41,557 nucleotides of DNA from Hoylesella timonensis 4401737 = DSM 22865 = JCM 15640 (GCF_000455445.1 NZ_HG417101.1:1-41557); one strand, 5' to 3'; positions 24,337-33,961 are shown, counted from the first letter of the stretch. The notes: generated by a model from the sequence alone, not told the origin. Numbers and translations: made by a program.

Positions 24337-26547
24337 ATGAGCAAGAAATTCGAGTTTACGGATACGGAACGACAAGAATATTTGGATATTTTCAAACGTA
24401 TTCATCAGTCTATTGGTGAATCGTTGCAGGATAATGATGAGGAAAATATCAGAGAACACCTCAAGACATGTGTTGAAAACGGACAAGTAGATCGTGATGT
24501 TTTTGGGCTTAACCCCCTTTTGAATGCTTTACAGACAGCCGAAATCGCTGTTCAAGAAATAGGATTGAAACGCGATGGCGTGATTGCCATTTTACTTCAC
24601 CAGAGTGTTGTCAATGGTATTTTGACCATAGAAGAGGTGGGAGCGAAATACGGAGACACGGTTGCGCACATCATTCACGGACTGGTTAAAATAGATGAGC
24701 TATACCGCAAGAATCCTGTGATTGAAAGCGAGAACTTCAGAAACTTGTTGTTGTCCTTTGCCGAGGACATGCGTGTCATCTTGATAATGATTGCCGACCG
24801 TGTGAACCTCATGCGTCAAATACGAGATGTGTCAAACATAGATGCCAAACATCAGGTGAGTGAGGAGGCAAGCTATCTGTATGCGCCTTTGGCTCATAAG
24901 CTGGGACTGTACCAACTGAAGAGTGAGTTAGAGGATTTGAGTTTGAAGTATTTGGAGCATGACGCTTACTACCTTATTAAAGAGAAGCTCAATGCCACAA
25001 AACAGGCACGTGACAAATACATCGCCTCCTTCATTGAACCCATTGAGAAAAAGCTAACGAGTGCGGGACTGAAATTCCACATGAAGGGACGCACCAAGAG
25101 TATTCACTCGATTTGGCAGAAGATGAAAAAACAGAAGTGCGGCTTTGAAGGTATCTATGACCTTTTCGCTATTCGCATCATTTTGGACTCTCCTTTAGAA
25201 AAAGAAAAGATGCAATGTTGGCAAACTTACTCCATCATTACAGACATGTACCAACCCAACCCCAAACGCTTGCGCGATTGGCTCTCTGTGCCAAAGTCAA
25301 ATGGCTATGAAAGTCTGCATATCACCGTGCTGGGACCACAAAACAAATGGGTAGAAGTACAGATTAGAACAGAAAGGATGGACGAAATTGCCGAACGAGG
25401 ATTGGCAGCACACTGGCGGTATAAAGGGATAAAGAGCCAAGGGAATGTGGACGAATGGCTTGCAGGGATTCGTACAGCTTTAGAAGCTGGCGACGACTTG
25501 CAGGTGATGGATCAGTTTAAGTTGGATTTATACGAAGACGAAGTGTATGTCTTTACCCCCAAAGGCGAAATCAAGAAGTTTCCCAAAGGGGCTACGGTGT
25601 TAGACTTTGCTTATTATATCCACTCCAGAATAGGCAGCACCTGCGTGGGTGCGAGGATTAACGACAAGAACGTGTCTATCCGAGAACAGTTGAAATCGGG
25701 CGATACAGTGGAGATTATCACTCAAAATAACCAAAAGCCTAATCCCAACTGGCTCCATATTGTCAAGACAAGTAGGGCTAAATCGAAGATTCGGTTGGCT
25801 TTGAAGGAGACGCAAGCCAAAGACGGACTCTATGCAAAAGAGCTGTTAGAGCGTCGATTTAAGAATAAGAAGGTGGATTTAGACGAAGCCATCATGAGCC
25901 ATTTGGTAAAGAAAATGGGGTTCAAGGAGGTGTCCGAGTTTTACAAGCAAATTGCAGACGAAAAACTGGATGTTAACGATATCATCGACCAATATATTGA
26001 TCTTAGAGACAAAGAACTCAACAGCATCTCAACAAGACCCGCACAAAGTGCTGAAGATTTCAATCTTGAAAAACCTGATGTTCAATCACATTCATCAAAT
26101 GATGATGTCTTGGTGATTGACAGAAACTTGAAAGGTGTGGAATATTCATTGGCGCCATGCTGCCATCCTATTTACGGTGATGCCGTTTTTGGCTTTGTCA
26201 CGGTAAGTGGTGGTATAAAGATTCATCGCAAAGACTGCCCCAATGCCCCTGAACTTCGGAAGCGTTTTGGCTATCGCATAGTAAAAGCACGTTGGAGCGG
26301 ACAAGGAAGTTCGTTGTACACCATTATATTAAAGATTATTGGCAACGACGATATTGGAATTGTGAACAACATTACCAGTATCATTGCCAAGGAAGAGAAG
26401 ATCATGATGCGCTCTATCAATATTGACTCACATGATGGATTGTTTAGTGGAAATCTGTCCATTCAGGTGGACGATGTTTCCAAGTTGGACGCCTTGGTAA
26501 AGAAACTGGAGACGGTAAAGGGTGTCAAACAGATTCAACGACTATAA
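24337..26547 (+). CDS. relA: RelA-type (p)ppGpp synthetase (RelA/SpoT homologue)
   Basis: This 736-aa stringent-response enzyme makes (p)ppGpp from ATP and GTP or GDP on starved ribosomes. Domains in order are: HD domain (~20-180), RelA/SpoT synthetase (~230-370, with KSNGYESLHITVLG and WVEVQIRT), TGS (~410-470, DEVYVFTPKGEIKKFPKGAT), helical region, zinc-finger-like CC (SLAPCCHPIYGDAVFGF, then HRKDCPNA) and C-terminal ACT (~660-736). In the HD domain the hydrolase motif HDxxED reads HQSVVN (H88, Q89), the position usually held by an earlier histidine has N, and the ADR is followed by VNLM instead of LHNM. It is therefore probably a synthetase without hydrolase, like E. coli RelA. The start is chosen from the promoter box. 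Confidence 0.9.
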   Translation: MSKKFEFTDTERQEYLDIFKRIHQSIGESLQDNDEENIREHLKTCVENGQVDRDVFGLNPLLNALQTAEIAVQEIGLKRDGVIAILLHQSVVNGILTIEEVGAKYGDTVAHIIHGLVKIDELYRKNPVIESENFRNLLLSFAEDMRVILIMIADRVNLMRQIRDVSNIDAKHQVSEEASYLYAPLAHKLGLYQLKSELEDLSLKYLEHDAYYLIKEKLNATKQARDKYIASFIEPIEKKLTSAGLKFHMKGRTKSIHSIWQKMKKQKCGFEGIYDLFAIRIILDSPLEKEKMQCWQTYSIITDMYQPNPKRLRDWLSVPKSNGYESLHITVLGPQNKWVEVQIRTERMDEIAERGLAAHWRYKGIKSQGNVDEWLAGIRTALEAGDDLQVMDQFKLDLYEDEVYVFTPKGEIKKFPKGATVLDFAYYIHSRIGSTCVGARINDKNVSIREQLKSGDTVEIITQNNQKPNPNWLHIVKTSRAKSKIRLALKETQAKDGLYAKELLERRFKNKKVDLDEAIMSHLVKKMGFKEVSEFYKQIADEKLDVNDIIDQYIDLRDKELNSISTRPAQSAEDFNLEKPDVQSHSSNDDVLVIDRNLKGVEYSLAPCCHPIYGDAVFGFVTVSGGIKIHRKDCPNAPELRKRFGYRIVKARWSGQGSSLYTIILKIIGNDDIGIVNNITSIIAKEEKIMMRSINIDSHDGLFSGNLSIQVDDVSKLDALVKKLETVKGVKQIQRL

Positions 26548-26620
26548 ATCTTGATATGAAAGAAAGAGCTGGGAGCATAAATAAAAATCTTGTACTAACT
26601 TCCTATAATGAAACCTGAAA

Positions 26621-26782
26621 ATGACAAAGTTTCAACGATTTGAAAAAGATCAAGAACTCCGAAGAGAAGAACTGATTAGAAACATCGAATATAGCATTTC
26701 GCAACTCAGCGTTGCAGAATTAGAATCATTGTATTATGATATGATGACGAAGCAGTACATGGGAAAGAACCAAGAGGGTTGA
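26621..26782 (+). CDS. Small protein of 53 aa, unknown
   Basis: The ORF starts at an ATG 74 nt after relA and ends with TGA at 26782, just before the convergent tetR. The product (starting MTKFQRFEKD, ending KNQEG) is highly charged and probably mostly helical. It has a run of basic and acidic residues (KDQELRREELIR) and then the segment IEYSISQLSVAELESLYYDMM, which looks like an amphipathic helix. No domain is recognised. The composition looks like real protein rather than random, but the call rests on that alone. Confidence 0.5.
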   Translation: MTKFQRFEKDQELRREELIRNIEYSISQLSVAELESLYYDMMTKQYMGKNQEG

Positions 26783-26837
26783 GGACTATGCACCGAAGTA
26801 CTGAGCATTTACGGTATGCGCCGTGAAAAACAGGAGT

Positions 26838-27458
26838 TTAAGACAAATCTTCTAACCTCTGCAGCCCTTTCAATGTGCAAATGCCTCTGATGAACAGCAA
26901 GATAATGTTACTAAACACTTCTTGAATGGAGTGCTCCTTGTACAGTTGATTCATCATGGCATAATGCACAGATTCACGAGCAATCTGTGTTACTATCGAA
27001 TAGTTGATGTCTGCTCTGAAAAATCCCTCTTGAATACCTTTCTTAATAAATAGCGAGGCATTTTTATCTCTTTCGCTCTGTTTGGAATGCAGATACTCCG
27101 TAATCAATGAATACTTGTGGAGATCTTCATAATATGCAGGCGTTATTTTAGCTAATTTGGTGACTTGGTAATGATAAAACTCTATCAGAATATCCATTAC
27201 ATTGCTGCTTTGTTGGAAAGAAAAGGCTTTCATGTGAGCATCAAATTCTGCTTCGGCAGCCTTCATCCCTTCTAACAACAATTCATCTTTGTTCTGATAA
27301 ATCTCATACAGCGTGCGTTTTGATATGGAAAGGCGTTTGGCAATATCATCCATCTTAACGGCTTTAATACCTTTGGTATAAAATTCATTCATAGCCGTAG
27401 CTAAGATACGCTCACGCAACTCTTGTCTGTAAGAATTTTGACTGTTATTTTTACGCAT
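26838..27458 (-). CDS. TetR-family transcriptional regulator
   Basis: This is a 206-aa dimeric repressor-type protein. The N-terminal helix-turn-helix is typical: RILATAMNEFYTKGIKAVKM near 19-38, then MDDIAKRLSISKRTLYEIYQ. The C-terminal ligand-binding part is diverged and gives no ligand. I start at the ATG at 27458; the frame continues to a TTG at 27467. It is divergent from maeB, with a perfect 16-nt palindrome in between that may be its operator. Confidence 0.9.
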   Translation of the reverse strand: MRKNNSQNSYRQELRERILATAMNEFYTKGIKAVKMDDIAKRLSISKRTLYEIYQNKDELLLEGMKAAEAEFDAHMKAFSFQQSSNVMDILIEFYHYQVTKLAKITPAYYEDLHKYSLITEYLHSKQSERDKNASLFIKKGIQEGFFRADINYSIVTQIARESVHYAMMNQLYKEHSIQEVFSNIILLFIRGICTLKGLQRLEDLS

Positions 27459-27478
27459 AGTGACCAATGATTATCAAG

Positions 27479-27512
27479 CAAAATTAGATAAATTTTCCGA
27501 ATTATAAGCCAA
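27479..27512 (-). promoter_or_regulatory. Promoter of tetR
   Basis: On the minus strand, TTGG (27512-27509), 22 nt, TAATTTTG (27486-27479). The start of transcription would be near 27472, 14 nt before the ATG. Confidence 0.55.
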
Positions 27513-27531
27513 TGAGATAAAAAAAGTATTT

Positions 27532-27547
27532 TTTCCTTCTAAGGAAA
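27532..27547. promoter_or_regulatory. Candidate TetR operator
   Basis: TTTCCTTCTAAGGAAA is a perfect 7-2-7 palindrome between tetR and maeB. It lies 20 nt upstream of the tetR -33 element and 48 nt upstream of the maeB -7 box. Confidence 0.4.
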
Positions 27548-27594
27548 GTTTCAAAAAAAACAATAAACCACACCCAGTATTCATGGAATTTTAC

Positions 27595-27602
27595 TAACTT
27601 TG
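27595..27602 (+). promoter_or_regulatory. -7 box of maeB
   Basis: TAACTTTG lies about 108 nt before the ATG of maeB. The leader in between can form a hairpin of AGGTTCA (27631-27637) with TGAACCT (27677-27683). The -33 element is not clear. Confidence 0.55.
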
Positions 27603-27710
27603 CTTGAATGTTATAAGTTCAATATATAATAGGTTCAGTGATATGGAGAAAATGCGTTAGTCGTTCATCTCTTCTATGAACCTCATTTGTTTCATTAGGA
27701 ATCAAACTTT

Positions 27711-30029
27711 ATGGTTAAAATTACAAAAGAAGCCGCTTTGGCTTATCATGAGGGTGAACGCCCTGGAAAAATAGAAGTAAAGCCAACTAAACCTTATCGC
27801 ACACAGACAGATTTGAGTTTGGCTTATTCGCCAGGAGTGGCATATCCCTGCTTAGAAATACAAAGCAATCCCAACGATGCATACCGATACACCGACAAAG
27901 GAAACTTAGTGGCAGTGATTTCCAATGGTACTGCCGTCTTAGGTCTTGGCGACATTGGAGCCATTAGTGGCAAACCTGTCATGGAAGGAAAAGGCTTGCT
28001 GTTTAAGATTTATGGTGGGATTGATGTGTTTGATATCGAATTGGATGAGAAAGACCCTGAAAAGTTTTGTGAAACGGTAGAACGCATTGCGCCTACTTTT
28101 GGTGGCATCAATTTAGAGGATATCAAAGCCCCAGAATGTTTCTATATCGAACAAAGATTAAAGAAGACATTGGACATTCCAGTGATGCACGATGACCAAC
28201 ATGGCACAGCTATCATTTCTGCAGCAGGTCTAAAGAATGCTTTAGAGGTAGCGGGCAAGGATGTGAAAACGGCAAAACTCGTTATCAATGGTGCTGGAGC
28301 AGCAGCTATCAGTTGCACCAATCTGTATATGGCACTCGGTATTCAGAAAGAAAATATTGTGATGTTAGACTCTCATGGGGTAATAACAGTAGACAGAGAG
28401 GATCTAAATCCACAAAAAGCTGCTTTTGCGACCAATCGTACCGACATACACACACTACAGGAAGCGATTAAAGGTGCAGACGTTTTTGTGGGTCTCTCGA
28501 AAGGGAAGGTGCTCACAAAAGACATGATACGCTCCATGGCGGACCGCCCTATTGTCTTTGCTTTGGCAAATCCTATTCCAGAAATAAGCTATGAAGATGC
28601 CATAGAAAGCAGACCTGACGTCATAATGTCCACAGGACGAAGTGATTATCCCAACCAAATTAACAACGTCATCGGGTTCCCATATATCTTTAGAGGAGCC
28701 TTGGATGTCCATGCAAAAGCCATTAACGAAGAGATGAAAATGGCTGCTGTTCAGGCAATAGCAGACTTAGCAAAGCAACCCATCCCTGATGTAGTGAATG
28801 AAGTGTATCACATCAATGACTTAGTTTTTGGTCCTGCATACTTTATTCCCAAGCCTATCGACCCACGACTCATTACAGAAGTCAGTGTTGCGGTAGCGAA
28901 GGCTGCGGTAAAAAGCGGAGTGGCAAGAACGCCAATAGAAGACTGGGGCGCATATAGGGAATCGCTCAAGCAGCTGCTTGGACAAGAATCAAAATTCACA
29001 AGAAAGCTCCATGCCTCTGCTGTGCGACATCCACAACGTGTCGTATTTGCTGAGGGAGAGCATCCTACCATGATGAAAGCCGCTTTTCAGGCGATGCAGG
29101 AGGGAATGTGTCATCCTATCTTATTAGGTAATCCCGACCGTGTAAGTCGATTAGCCAACAGACTCAAGATTGATTTAAAAGGTGTCGAAATCGTTGATAT
29201 GCGCGCTGATCAAGAGCAAGGCAGACGAGCTGCCTTCGCTAAACACTTGGCAGAAAAATGCGAAAGACAGGGATATACGTTTGACGAGGCGTATGACAAG
29301 ATGTACGAGCGCAACTATTTTGGTATGTCGATGGTGGAACATGGAGATGCAGACGCTTTTATTACAGGGCTTTATACAAAGTATTCGAATACGATTAAAG
29401 TAGCCAAGGAAGTTATCGGGATTCGTCCCGGTTATGATACCTTTGGTTCTATGCATATTTTGGATACCAAAAAAGGTATATATTATATTGCGGATACATT
29501 GATTAATCGTCGACCTGACGAAAAAGTTCTGTATGACATAGCTCGTTTGAGTGCCCATTCCGTCAAGTTTTTCAATGACGAACCGGTCATGGCTATGATT
29601 AGTTATTCTAATTTTGGTTCCGATTCTGAGTGGAGTCCACTTGAAGTTCATAAGGCTGTAGAAAAACTGCAAGCTGACTTTCCAGACTTAGCAGTGGATG
29701 GAGAAATGCAGGTTAACTTTGCTATGAATCGCAAACTGCGTGATGATAAGTTCCCCTTTACTCGTTTGAAAGGAAAAGAGGTGAACACATTAGTATTTCC
29801 AAATATAAGCAGTGCAAATGGAAGTTATAAACTTCTGCAAGCCTTAGACACCGATACCGAAATCATCGGTCCTATCCAAATGGGACTGAAAAAGCCAATT
29901 CACTTCACGGATTTCGAATGTTCTGTTCGCGATATCGTGAATATTACTGCGATAGCAGTGATTGATGCGTATGTCGAAAAGGTGAAAAAAGGAGTGGAAG
30001 ATTCATACCAAACGATGAGTAAAAAGTAA
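27711..30029 (+). CDS. maeB: NADP-dependent malic enzyme with phosphotransacetylase-like C-terminus
   Basis: The enzyme decarboxylates malate to pyruvate and makes NADPH. The 772-aa length suits the MaeB class. The N-terminal malic enzyme part has [12 protein letters not shown] (36-47), [20 protein letters not shown] (69-88), the HDDQHGTAI motif (~160-168) and the nucleotide loop [10 protein letters not shown] (~193-202). From ~430 the protein is a phosphate acetyltransferase-like domain ([15 protein letters not shown] and DALDT-like end), which in MaeB is regulatory. A leader of about 100 nt and the divergent TetR gene suggest regulated expression. Transcription could run on into ispE, 47 nt downstream. 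Confidence 0.94.
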   Translation: MVKITKEAALAYHEGERPGKIEVKPTKPYRTQTDLSLAYSPGVAYPCLEIQSNPNDAYRYTDKGNLVAVISNGTAVLGLGDIGAISGKPVMEGKGLLFKIYGGIDVFDIELDEKDPEKFCETVERIAPTFGGINLEDIKAPECFYIEQRLKKTLDIPVMHDDQHGTAIISAAGLKNALEVAGKDVKTAKLVINGAGAAAISCTNLYMALGIQKENIVMLDSHGVITVDREDLNPQKAAFATNRTDIHTLQEAIKGADVFVGLSKGKVLTKDMIRSMADRPIVFALANPIPEISYEDAIESRPDVIMSTGRSDYPNQINNVIGFPYIFRGALDVHAKAINEEMKMAAVQAIADLAKQPIPDVVNEVYHINDLVFGPAYFIPKPIDPRLITEVSVAVAKAAVKSGVARTPIEDWGAYRESLKQLLGQESKFTRKLHASAVRHPQRVVFAEGEHPTMMKAAFQAMQEGMCHPILLGNPDRVSRLANRLKIDLKGVEIVDMRADQEQGRRAAFAKHLAEKCERQGYTFDEAYDKMYERNYFGMSMVEHGDADAFITGLYTKYSNTIKVAKEVIGIRPGYDTFGSMHILDTKKGIYYIADTLINRRPDEKVLYDIARLSAHSVKFFNDEPVMAMISYSNFGSDSEWSPLEVHKAVEKLQADFPDLAVDGEMQVNFAMNRKLRDDKFPFTRLKGKEVNTLVFPNISSANGSYKLLQALDTDTEIIGPIQMGLKKPIHFTDFECSVRDIVNITAIAVIDAYVEKVKKGVEDSYQTMSKK

Positions 30030-30076
30030 CTGTATCACGAAGATGCGCTAATAAGCTATAAAACAAATAAAAGAAT

Positions 30077-30916
30077 ATGGTGGTATTTCCATGTGCTAAG
30101 ATAAATTTAGGACTTCAAGTAGTGGGTGTTCGGGAAAATGGGTATCATGACATCGAAACTGTTTTCTACCCTATCCCACTTCATGATGCCCTCGAGATAA
30201 CTCCTATGGATGACGAGTTTCCGTCTGACACTCGATGTGATATCAAGATAACGGGCAATTTCATACCAGGCAAAGACACTGATAACTTGGTCGTTAAGGC
30301 CTATAAATTGCTGGCTAATGATTTTGATTTACCTAAAATCCATATCCACTTATTTAAGCAAATTCCAACACAAGCAGGATTGGGAGGTGGTTCCAGTGAT
30401 GCGGCATATATGCTGAAGTTGCTGAATGAACAATTCTCTTTGAACTTAACGGTCGACAAGCTGAAAGACTATGCAGCTCGTCTTGGCGCTGATTGTGCAT
30501 TTTTTATTAAGTCAGAGCCTTGCTTTGCCTCTGGTATTGGTGACGTTTTAGAACCAATATCAAACTCATCGCACCTGCTCAAAGGATACAAACTTGCACT
30601 TATCAAGCCCGACATTGCTATTTCTACCCAAAGAGCTTATCAGCAAATCAATGTCAAAAAACCGTCTGTATCGTGCAAAGATATCATTCATAAACCGATA
30701 AAATGCTGGAAAGATGAATTGTTCAACGATTTTGAAACACCTGTCTTCCAAGAATTTCCCGAGATGAAAGTCATCAAAGAGCAACTTTATCAGCAAGGTG
30801 CTATTTATGCATCCATGTCAGGTAGTGGCAGTACAATTTATGGAATCTTTGAAGATGAACCTAAAAACATCCACAAACTATTCGATTCCTACTTTACTGA
30901 AGTCTTAACACTATAA
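30077..30916 (+). CDS. ispE: 4-diphosphocytidyl-2-C-methyl-D-erythritol kinase
   Basis: IspE is the ATP-dependent kinase of the MEP isoprenoid pathway. The 279-aa protein has the family N-terminus (FPCAKINLGLQVVGVRENGYHD), the GHMP ATP loop QAGLGGGSSDAAY (~97-109) and the C-terminal MSGSGSTIYGIF (~251-262). It follows maeB by 47 nt with no promoter evident. The 246-nt gap to rplU ends the unit. Confidence 0.95.
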   Translation: MVVFPCAKINLGLQVVGVRENGYHDIETVFYPIPLHDALEITPMDDEFPSDTRCDIKITGNFIPGKDTDNLVVKAYKLLANDFDLPKIHIHLFKQIPTQAGLGGGSSDAAYMLKLLNEQFSLNLTVDKLKDYAARLGADCAFFIKSEPCFASGIGDVLEPISNSSHLLKGYKLALIKPDIAISTQRAYQQINVKKPSVSCKDIIHKPIKCWKDELFNDFETPVFQEFPEMKVIKEQLYQQGAIYASMSGSGSTIYGIFEDEPKNIHKLFDSYFTEVLTL

Positions 30917-31069
30917 GTGCTATTTTATGGAATCCAGCAATCGTATTTTTCAAGTTTGTGACAGATAGTTTTGTTAGAAATTGCATCAAAAGAGGGATTC
31001 GTTCGTTAATGTCTCTTAAAAAGGCACGCTCTTTTTGTATAAAGAGTACCATAACTCAATAAAAATGAT

Positions 31070-31077
31070 TAATTTTG
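31070..31077 (+). promoter_or_regulatory. -7 box of rplU-rpmA
   Basis: TAATTTTG is followed by an ~85-nt leader to the rplU ATG. No good -33 element at normal spacing. The leader can form a nested hairpin: ACTGA (31111-31115) with TCAGT (31122-31126), inside GCAA (31099-31102) with TTGC (31131-31134). Confidence 0.5.
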
Positions 31078-31162
31078 CAACCGATTTAGTCCGTTTTGGC
31101 AATAAGAAGTACTGAGACATATCAGTCGCCTTGCGGAGAAACCCGTTTATAATTAATTAATA

Positions 31163-31480
31163 ATGTACGCAATCGTAGAAATTAACGGTCAGCAGTTTAA
31201 GGCAGAACAGGGCAAAAAGCTCTTTGTTCATCACATGAAAGATGTTGAAGCTGGAAAAACTGTTGAGTTCGACAAAGTGCTCTTGGTAGACAATGAAGGA
31301 GCAATTTCTGTCGGCGCACCCACAGTAGAAGGTGCAAAAGTAGTAGTAGAAGTTGTGAACCCTCTTGTGAAAGGTGACAAAGTCATCGTTTTCAAGATGA
31401 AGCGTCGCAAAGACTATCGTAAGAAGAATGGTCATCGCGAGCAGTTCACTGAAGTAGAAGTTAAACAAGTAATCGCTTAA
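31163..31480 (+). CDS. rplU: 50S ribosomal protein L21
   Basis: The 105-aa protein has the standard L21 start [20 protein letters not shown] and the basic C-terminal [15 protein letters not shown] motif. It is the first gene of the L21-L27 pair, the usual bacterial arrangement. rpmA follows after 20 nt. An ~85-nt structured leader is a possible site of feedback control, as reported for other ribosomal protein operons; that is inference. Confidence 0.97.
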   Translation: MYAIVEINGQQFKAEQGKKLFVHHMKDVEAGKTVEFDKVLLVDNEGAISVGAPTVEGAKVVVEVVNPLVKGDKVIVFKMKRRKDYRKKNGHREQFTEVEVKQVIA

Positions 31481-31485
31481 ATTTT

Positions 31486-31491
31486 AGGAGG
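31486..31491 (+). promoter_or_regulatory. Strong Shine-Dalgarno sequence before rpmA
   Basis: AGGAGG lies 9 nt before the ATG. Bacteroidetes genes seldom carry such a perfect site, so it stands out in this window. Confidence 0.75.
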
Positions 31492-31500
31492 AATTCAACA

Positions 31501-31791
31501 ATGGCACATAAGAAAGGTGTAGGTAGTTCTAAGAACGGCCGTGATTCAGAATCGAAAAGATTAGGCGTAAAGATTTGGGGTGGTCAGAGTGTCATCGCAG
31601 GCAACATCATTGTTCGTCAGCGTGGCTCTAAGCATAACCCAGGACAGAATGTAGGAATGGGCAAAGACGATACACTATATGCTTTAAGTGATGGTATCGT
31701 TTACTTCCAAAAAGGTCGTAAAGACAAGAGTACCGTTTCTGTTCTTTCAGAAGAAGCTTACGCAGAAAAAATGAAAAAAGCAGAAGCTTAA
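31501..31791 (+). CDS. rpmA: 50S ribosomal protein L27
   Basis: The 96-aa protein begins [20 protein letters not shown], the conserved L27 N-terminus that reaches the peptidyl transferase centre, and contains [19 protein letters not shown]. It starts directly at MAHKK, without the cleaved leader found in Firmicutes. It is co-transcribed with rplU. Confidence 0.97.
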   Translation: MAHKKGVGSSKNGRDSESKRLGVKIWGGQSVIAGNIIVRQRGSKHNPGQNVGMGKDDTLYALSDGIVYFQKGRKDKSTVSVLSEEAYAEKMKKAEA

Positions 31792-31826
31792 CAATTTTCA
31801 AACTTATTCCAAACAAACAACAGGGT

Positions 31827-31858
31827 TCCCAATTCTCTACAGAGGATTGGGATTCTTG
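31827..31858 (+). terminator. Terminator after rpmA
   Basis: TCCCAAT (31827-31833) pairs with ATTGGGA (31846-31852) with an inner CTC/GAG stem around TACA. It is followed by TTCTTG. It lies 36 nt after the rpmA stop. Confidence 0.6.
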
Positions 31859-31992
31859 CATTATGAAACAAACTTTTATTCATATCTTCTCAAACAACCA
31901 TCAGTAGTACAGAAACTTGACTTAAAATGAAAAACACTTTGACAAACTACTAAAATATCTCCATTCAATGTACTGGATTCAATTAAAAATAG

Positions 31993-32000
31993 TAACTTTG
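31993..32000 (+). promoter_or_regulatory. -7 box of serS
   Basis: TAACTTTG lies 33 nt before the serS ATG. No convincing -33 element. Confidence 0.5.
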
Positions 32001-32033
32001 TGAACAGAACGAAATATTTAAAACAAAATAGAT

Positions 32034-33323
32034 ATGCTTACACTTAAACTCATCAGTGAAGAAACTGAACGCGTGGTAAAAGGATTAGAAAAGAAACACT
32101 TTGAAAACGCGAAAGAGACCATTGCTCAAGTACTGGACATCGATAAAAAGCGTCGGGAATCACAACAGAAACTTGACAAGAATAAGCAAGAAGCAAACCA
32201 GCTTTCTAAAAAGATTGGAGGGCTGATGAAAGATAAGAAGATGAACGAGGCCAATGAGATAAAAGCTCAAGTGGCAGACTTAAAGAAGGAAGCAAAGTCT
32301 CTTCAAGATGCAATGGAAACGGCAGAACACGAATTAACCGAATTGTTATGCACGATTCCTAATATTCCAAATGCTGACGTTCCAGAAGGGAAAGATGCCT
32401 CTGATAATGTCGTTGTTAAAGAAGGAGGTGTTATTCCGGATTTACCAGACAACGCATTGTGCCATTGGGATTTGTGCAAAAAATACAATCTTATCGATTT
32501 TGATTTAGGCGTTAAGATTACTGGAGCTGGTTTCCCTATATATATAGGTAAGATGGCACGTTTCCAACGAGCTTTAGAGGCGTTCTTCTTGGAAGAAGCT
32601 CGCAAAGCAGGATATCTCGAAGTTCAACCTCCTTTTGTGGTTAATCAGGCTTCAGGATATGGAACAGGACAATTACCAGACAAAGAGGGACAAATGTATC
32701 ACGTGCAATTGGATGATTTGTATTTGATTCCTACAGCTGAGGTTCCTATTACAAATATTTTCCGTGATGTGATTTTAGACGAGAAAGATTTGCCCATTAA
32801 GCGTTGTGCATACTCTGCATGTTTCCGTCGCGAGGCAGGCTCATACGGTAAAGATGTGCGCGGACTTAACCGCTTACACCAATTCGATAAAGTAGAACTC
32901 GTGCGAATCGATCGCCCAGAACACTCTTATCAATCTCTTCAAGAAATGCTGAATCATGTGGAAGGCTTGTGTCAAAAGTTGGAACTCCCCTATCACATCT
33001 TGAAACTTTGTGGTGGTGATATGAGCTTCACCTCTTCTATATGTTACGATTTTGAAGTTTGGAGTGCTGCACAAAAGAGATGGCTTGAAGTTTCGTCTGT
33101 TTCTAACTTTGAGACTTACCAAGCCAATCGCTTGAAATGCCGTTACCGTCACACAGACGATGGCAAAATTGAACTTTGCCATACACTCAATGGCTCTGCA
33201 CTTGCATTGCCACGTATCGTTGCAAGCATCCTTGAAAACAATCAAACACCCAATGGTATCCGTGTGCCAAAAGCCTTGGTACCCTATTGCGGTTTTGAAA
33301 TAATTGATGACCAGAACTTCTAA
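32034..33323 (+). CDS. serS: Seryl-tRNA synthetase
   Basis: SerRS charges tRNA-Ser with serine. The 429-aa class II enzyme has an N-terminal coiled-coil arm (~25-105, rich in K, E and Q). The catalytic core follows, with the TAEVPIT motif (~234-240), motif 2 CFRREAGSYGKDVRGL (~262-277) and motif 3 LNGSALALPRIVASILEN (~385-402). Length and motifs are normal. The beta-barrel gene follows after 14 nt and is likely in the same transcript. Confidence 0.97.
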   Translation: MLTLKLISEETERVVKGLEKKHFENAKETIAQVLDIDKKRRESQQKLDKNKQEANQLSKKIGGLMKDKKMNEANEIKAQVADLKKEAKSLQDAMETAEHELTELLCTIPNIPNADVPEGKDASDNVVVKEGGVIPDLPDNALCHWDLCKKYNLIDFDLGVKITGAGFPIYIGKMARFQRALEAFFLEEARKAGYLEVQPPFVVNQASGYGTGQLPDKEGQMYHVQLDDLYLIPTAEVPITNIFRDVILDEKDLPIKRCAYSACFRREAGSYGKDVRGLNRLHQFDKVELVRIDRPEHSYQSLQEMLNHVEGLCQKLELPYHILKLCGGDMSFTSSICYDFEVWSAAQKRWLEVSSVSNFETYQANRLKCRYRHTDDGKIELCHTLNGSALALPRIVASILENNQTPNGIRVPKALVPYCGFEIIDDQNF

Positions 33324-33337
33324 AAATAAGTAGAATA

Positions 33338-33961
33338 ATGAAGTGTAAATATATTTATACTTTTCTTTTCTTATTTCTTTCAATCCACAGTGTAGCACAA
33401 CATAAGGTGGGCGGCATGACCTTCAAGCCTTATGTTGGCTACAGCCTTGCAAGTATGTTTAACGGAGACCTTGACTTTAGAAAAAGTGTTATGGCTGGTG
33501 TGGATATCGAAAAAAGATATTTTAAGCACCTATCTGTCAGCGGAGGCGTAAACTATGCCCCTATGGGAGGTATTTATAATAGCTCTGGCAAAGACATGTT
33601 TGTCTGGAAGCACGATTATATCGCCTTCCCTATCACAGCCAATTGGTATATCTTCAAAGGCTTCGCATTAAAAACAGGCATTCAACCTGCCATCAGTATA
33701 AGAAGCAAACAAGAAAGCATTGATGCCCCTACCATGATTGATCGCAATATGGAAGGACAATTGAATACATTTGATTTGACTATTCCTATGGCGATTTCAT
33801 ACGAATTATATAACTTTGTGCTGGATATAAGGTGGAATATTGGAGTCACTGATACGGGAAGTGCAGAAGCATGGAAGCATGATTATCACATGGTCAATTC
33901 CAAGCTACAAGGAACAAATTTTTCTTATGTGTTTTCCATTGGCTACCAATTCGATTTGTAA
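33338..33961 (+). CDS. Outer membrane beta-barrel protein (PorT-like family)
   Basis: The 207-aa protein has an N-terminal signal peptide (MKCKYIYTFLFLFLSIHSVA, cleavage after VAQ). Alternating polar and aromatic strands follow, for example GMTFKPYVGYSLASMF, KHLSVSGGVNYAPMGGIY, YIFKGFALKTGIQPAI and FSYVFSIGYQFDL. The terminal residue is a hydrophobic L, one after an F, as expected for outer-membrane insertion. It resembles small barrel proteins of the OmpW/PorT group in Bacteroidetes. Its partner or cargo is unknown. Confidence 0.75.
   Translation: MKCKYIYTFLFLFLSIHSVAQHKVGGMTFKPYVGYSLASMFNGDLDFRKSVMAGVDIEKRYFKHLSVSGGVNYAPMGGIYNSSGKDMFVWKHDYIAFPITANWYIFKGFALKTGIQPAISIRSKQESIDAPTMIDRNMEGQLNTFDLTIPMAISYELYNFVLDIRWNIGVTDTGSAEAWKHDYHMVNSKLQGTNFSYVFSIGYQFDL

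Noticed and set aside
31029..31046. CTCTTT/AAAGAG hairpin as terminator of ispE
   Set aside because: The stem is only 6 bp with no U-run after it, too weak to list.
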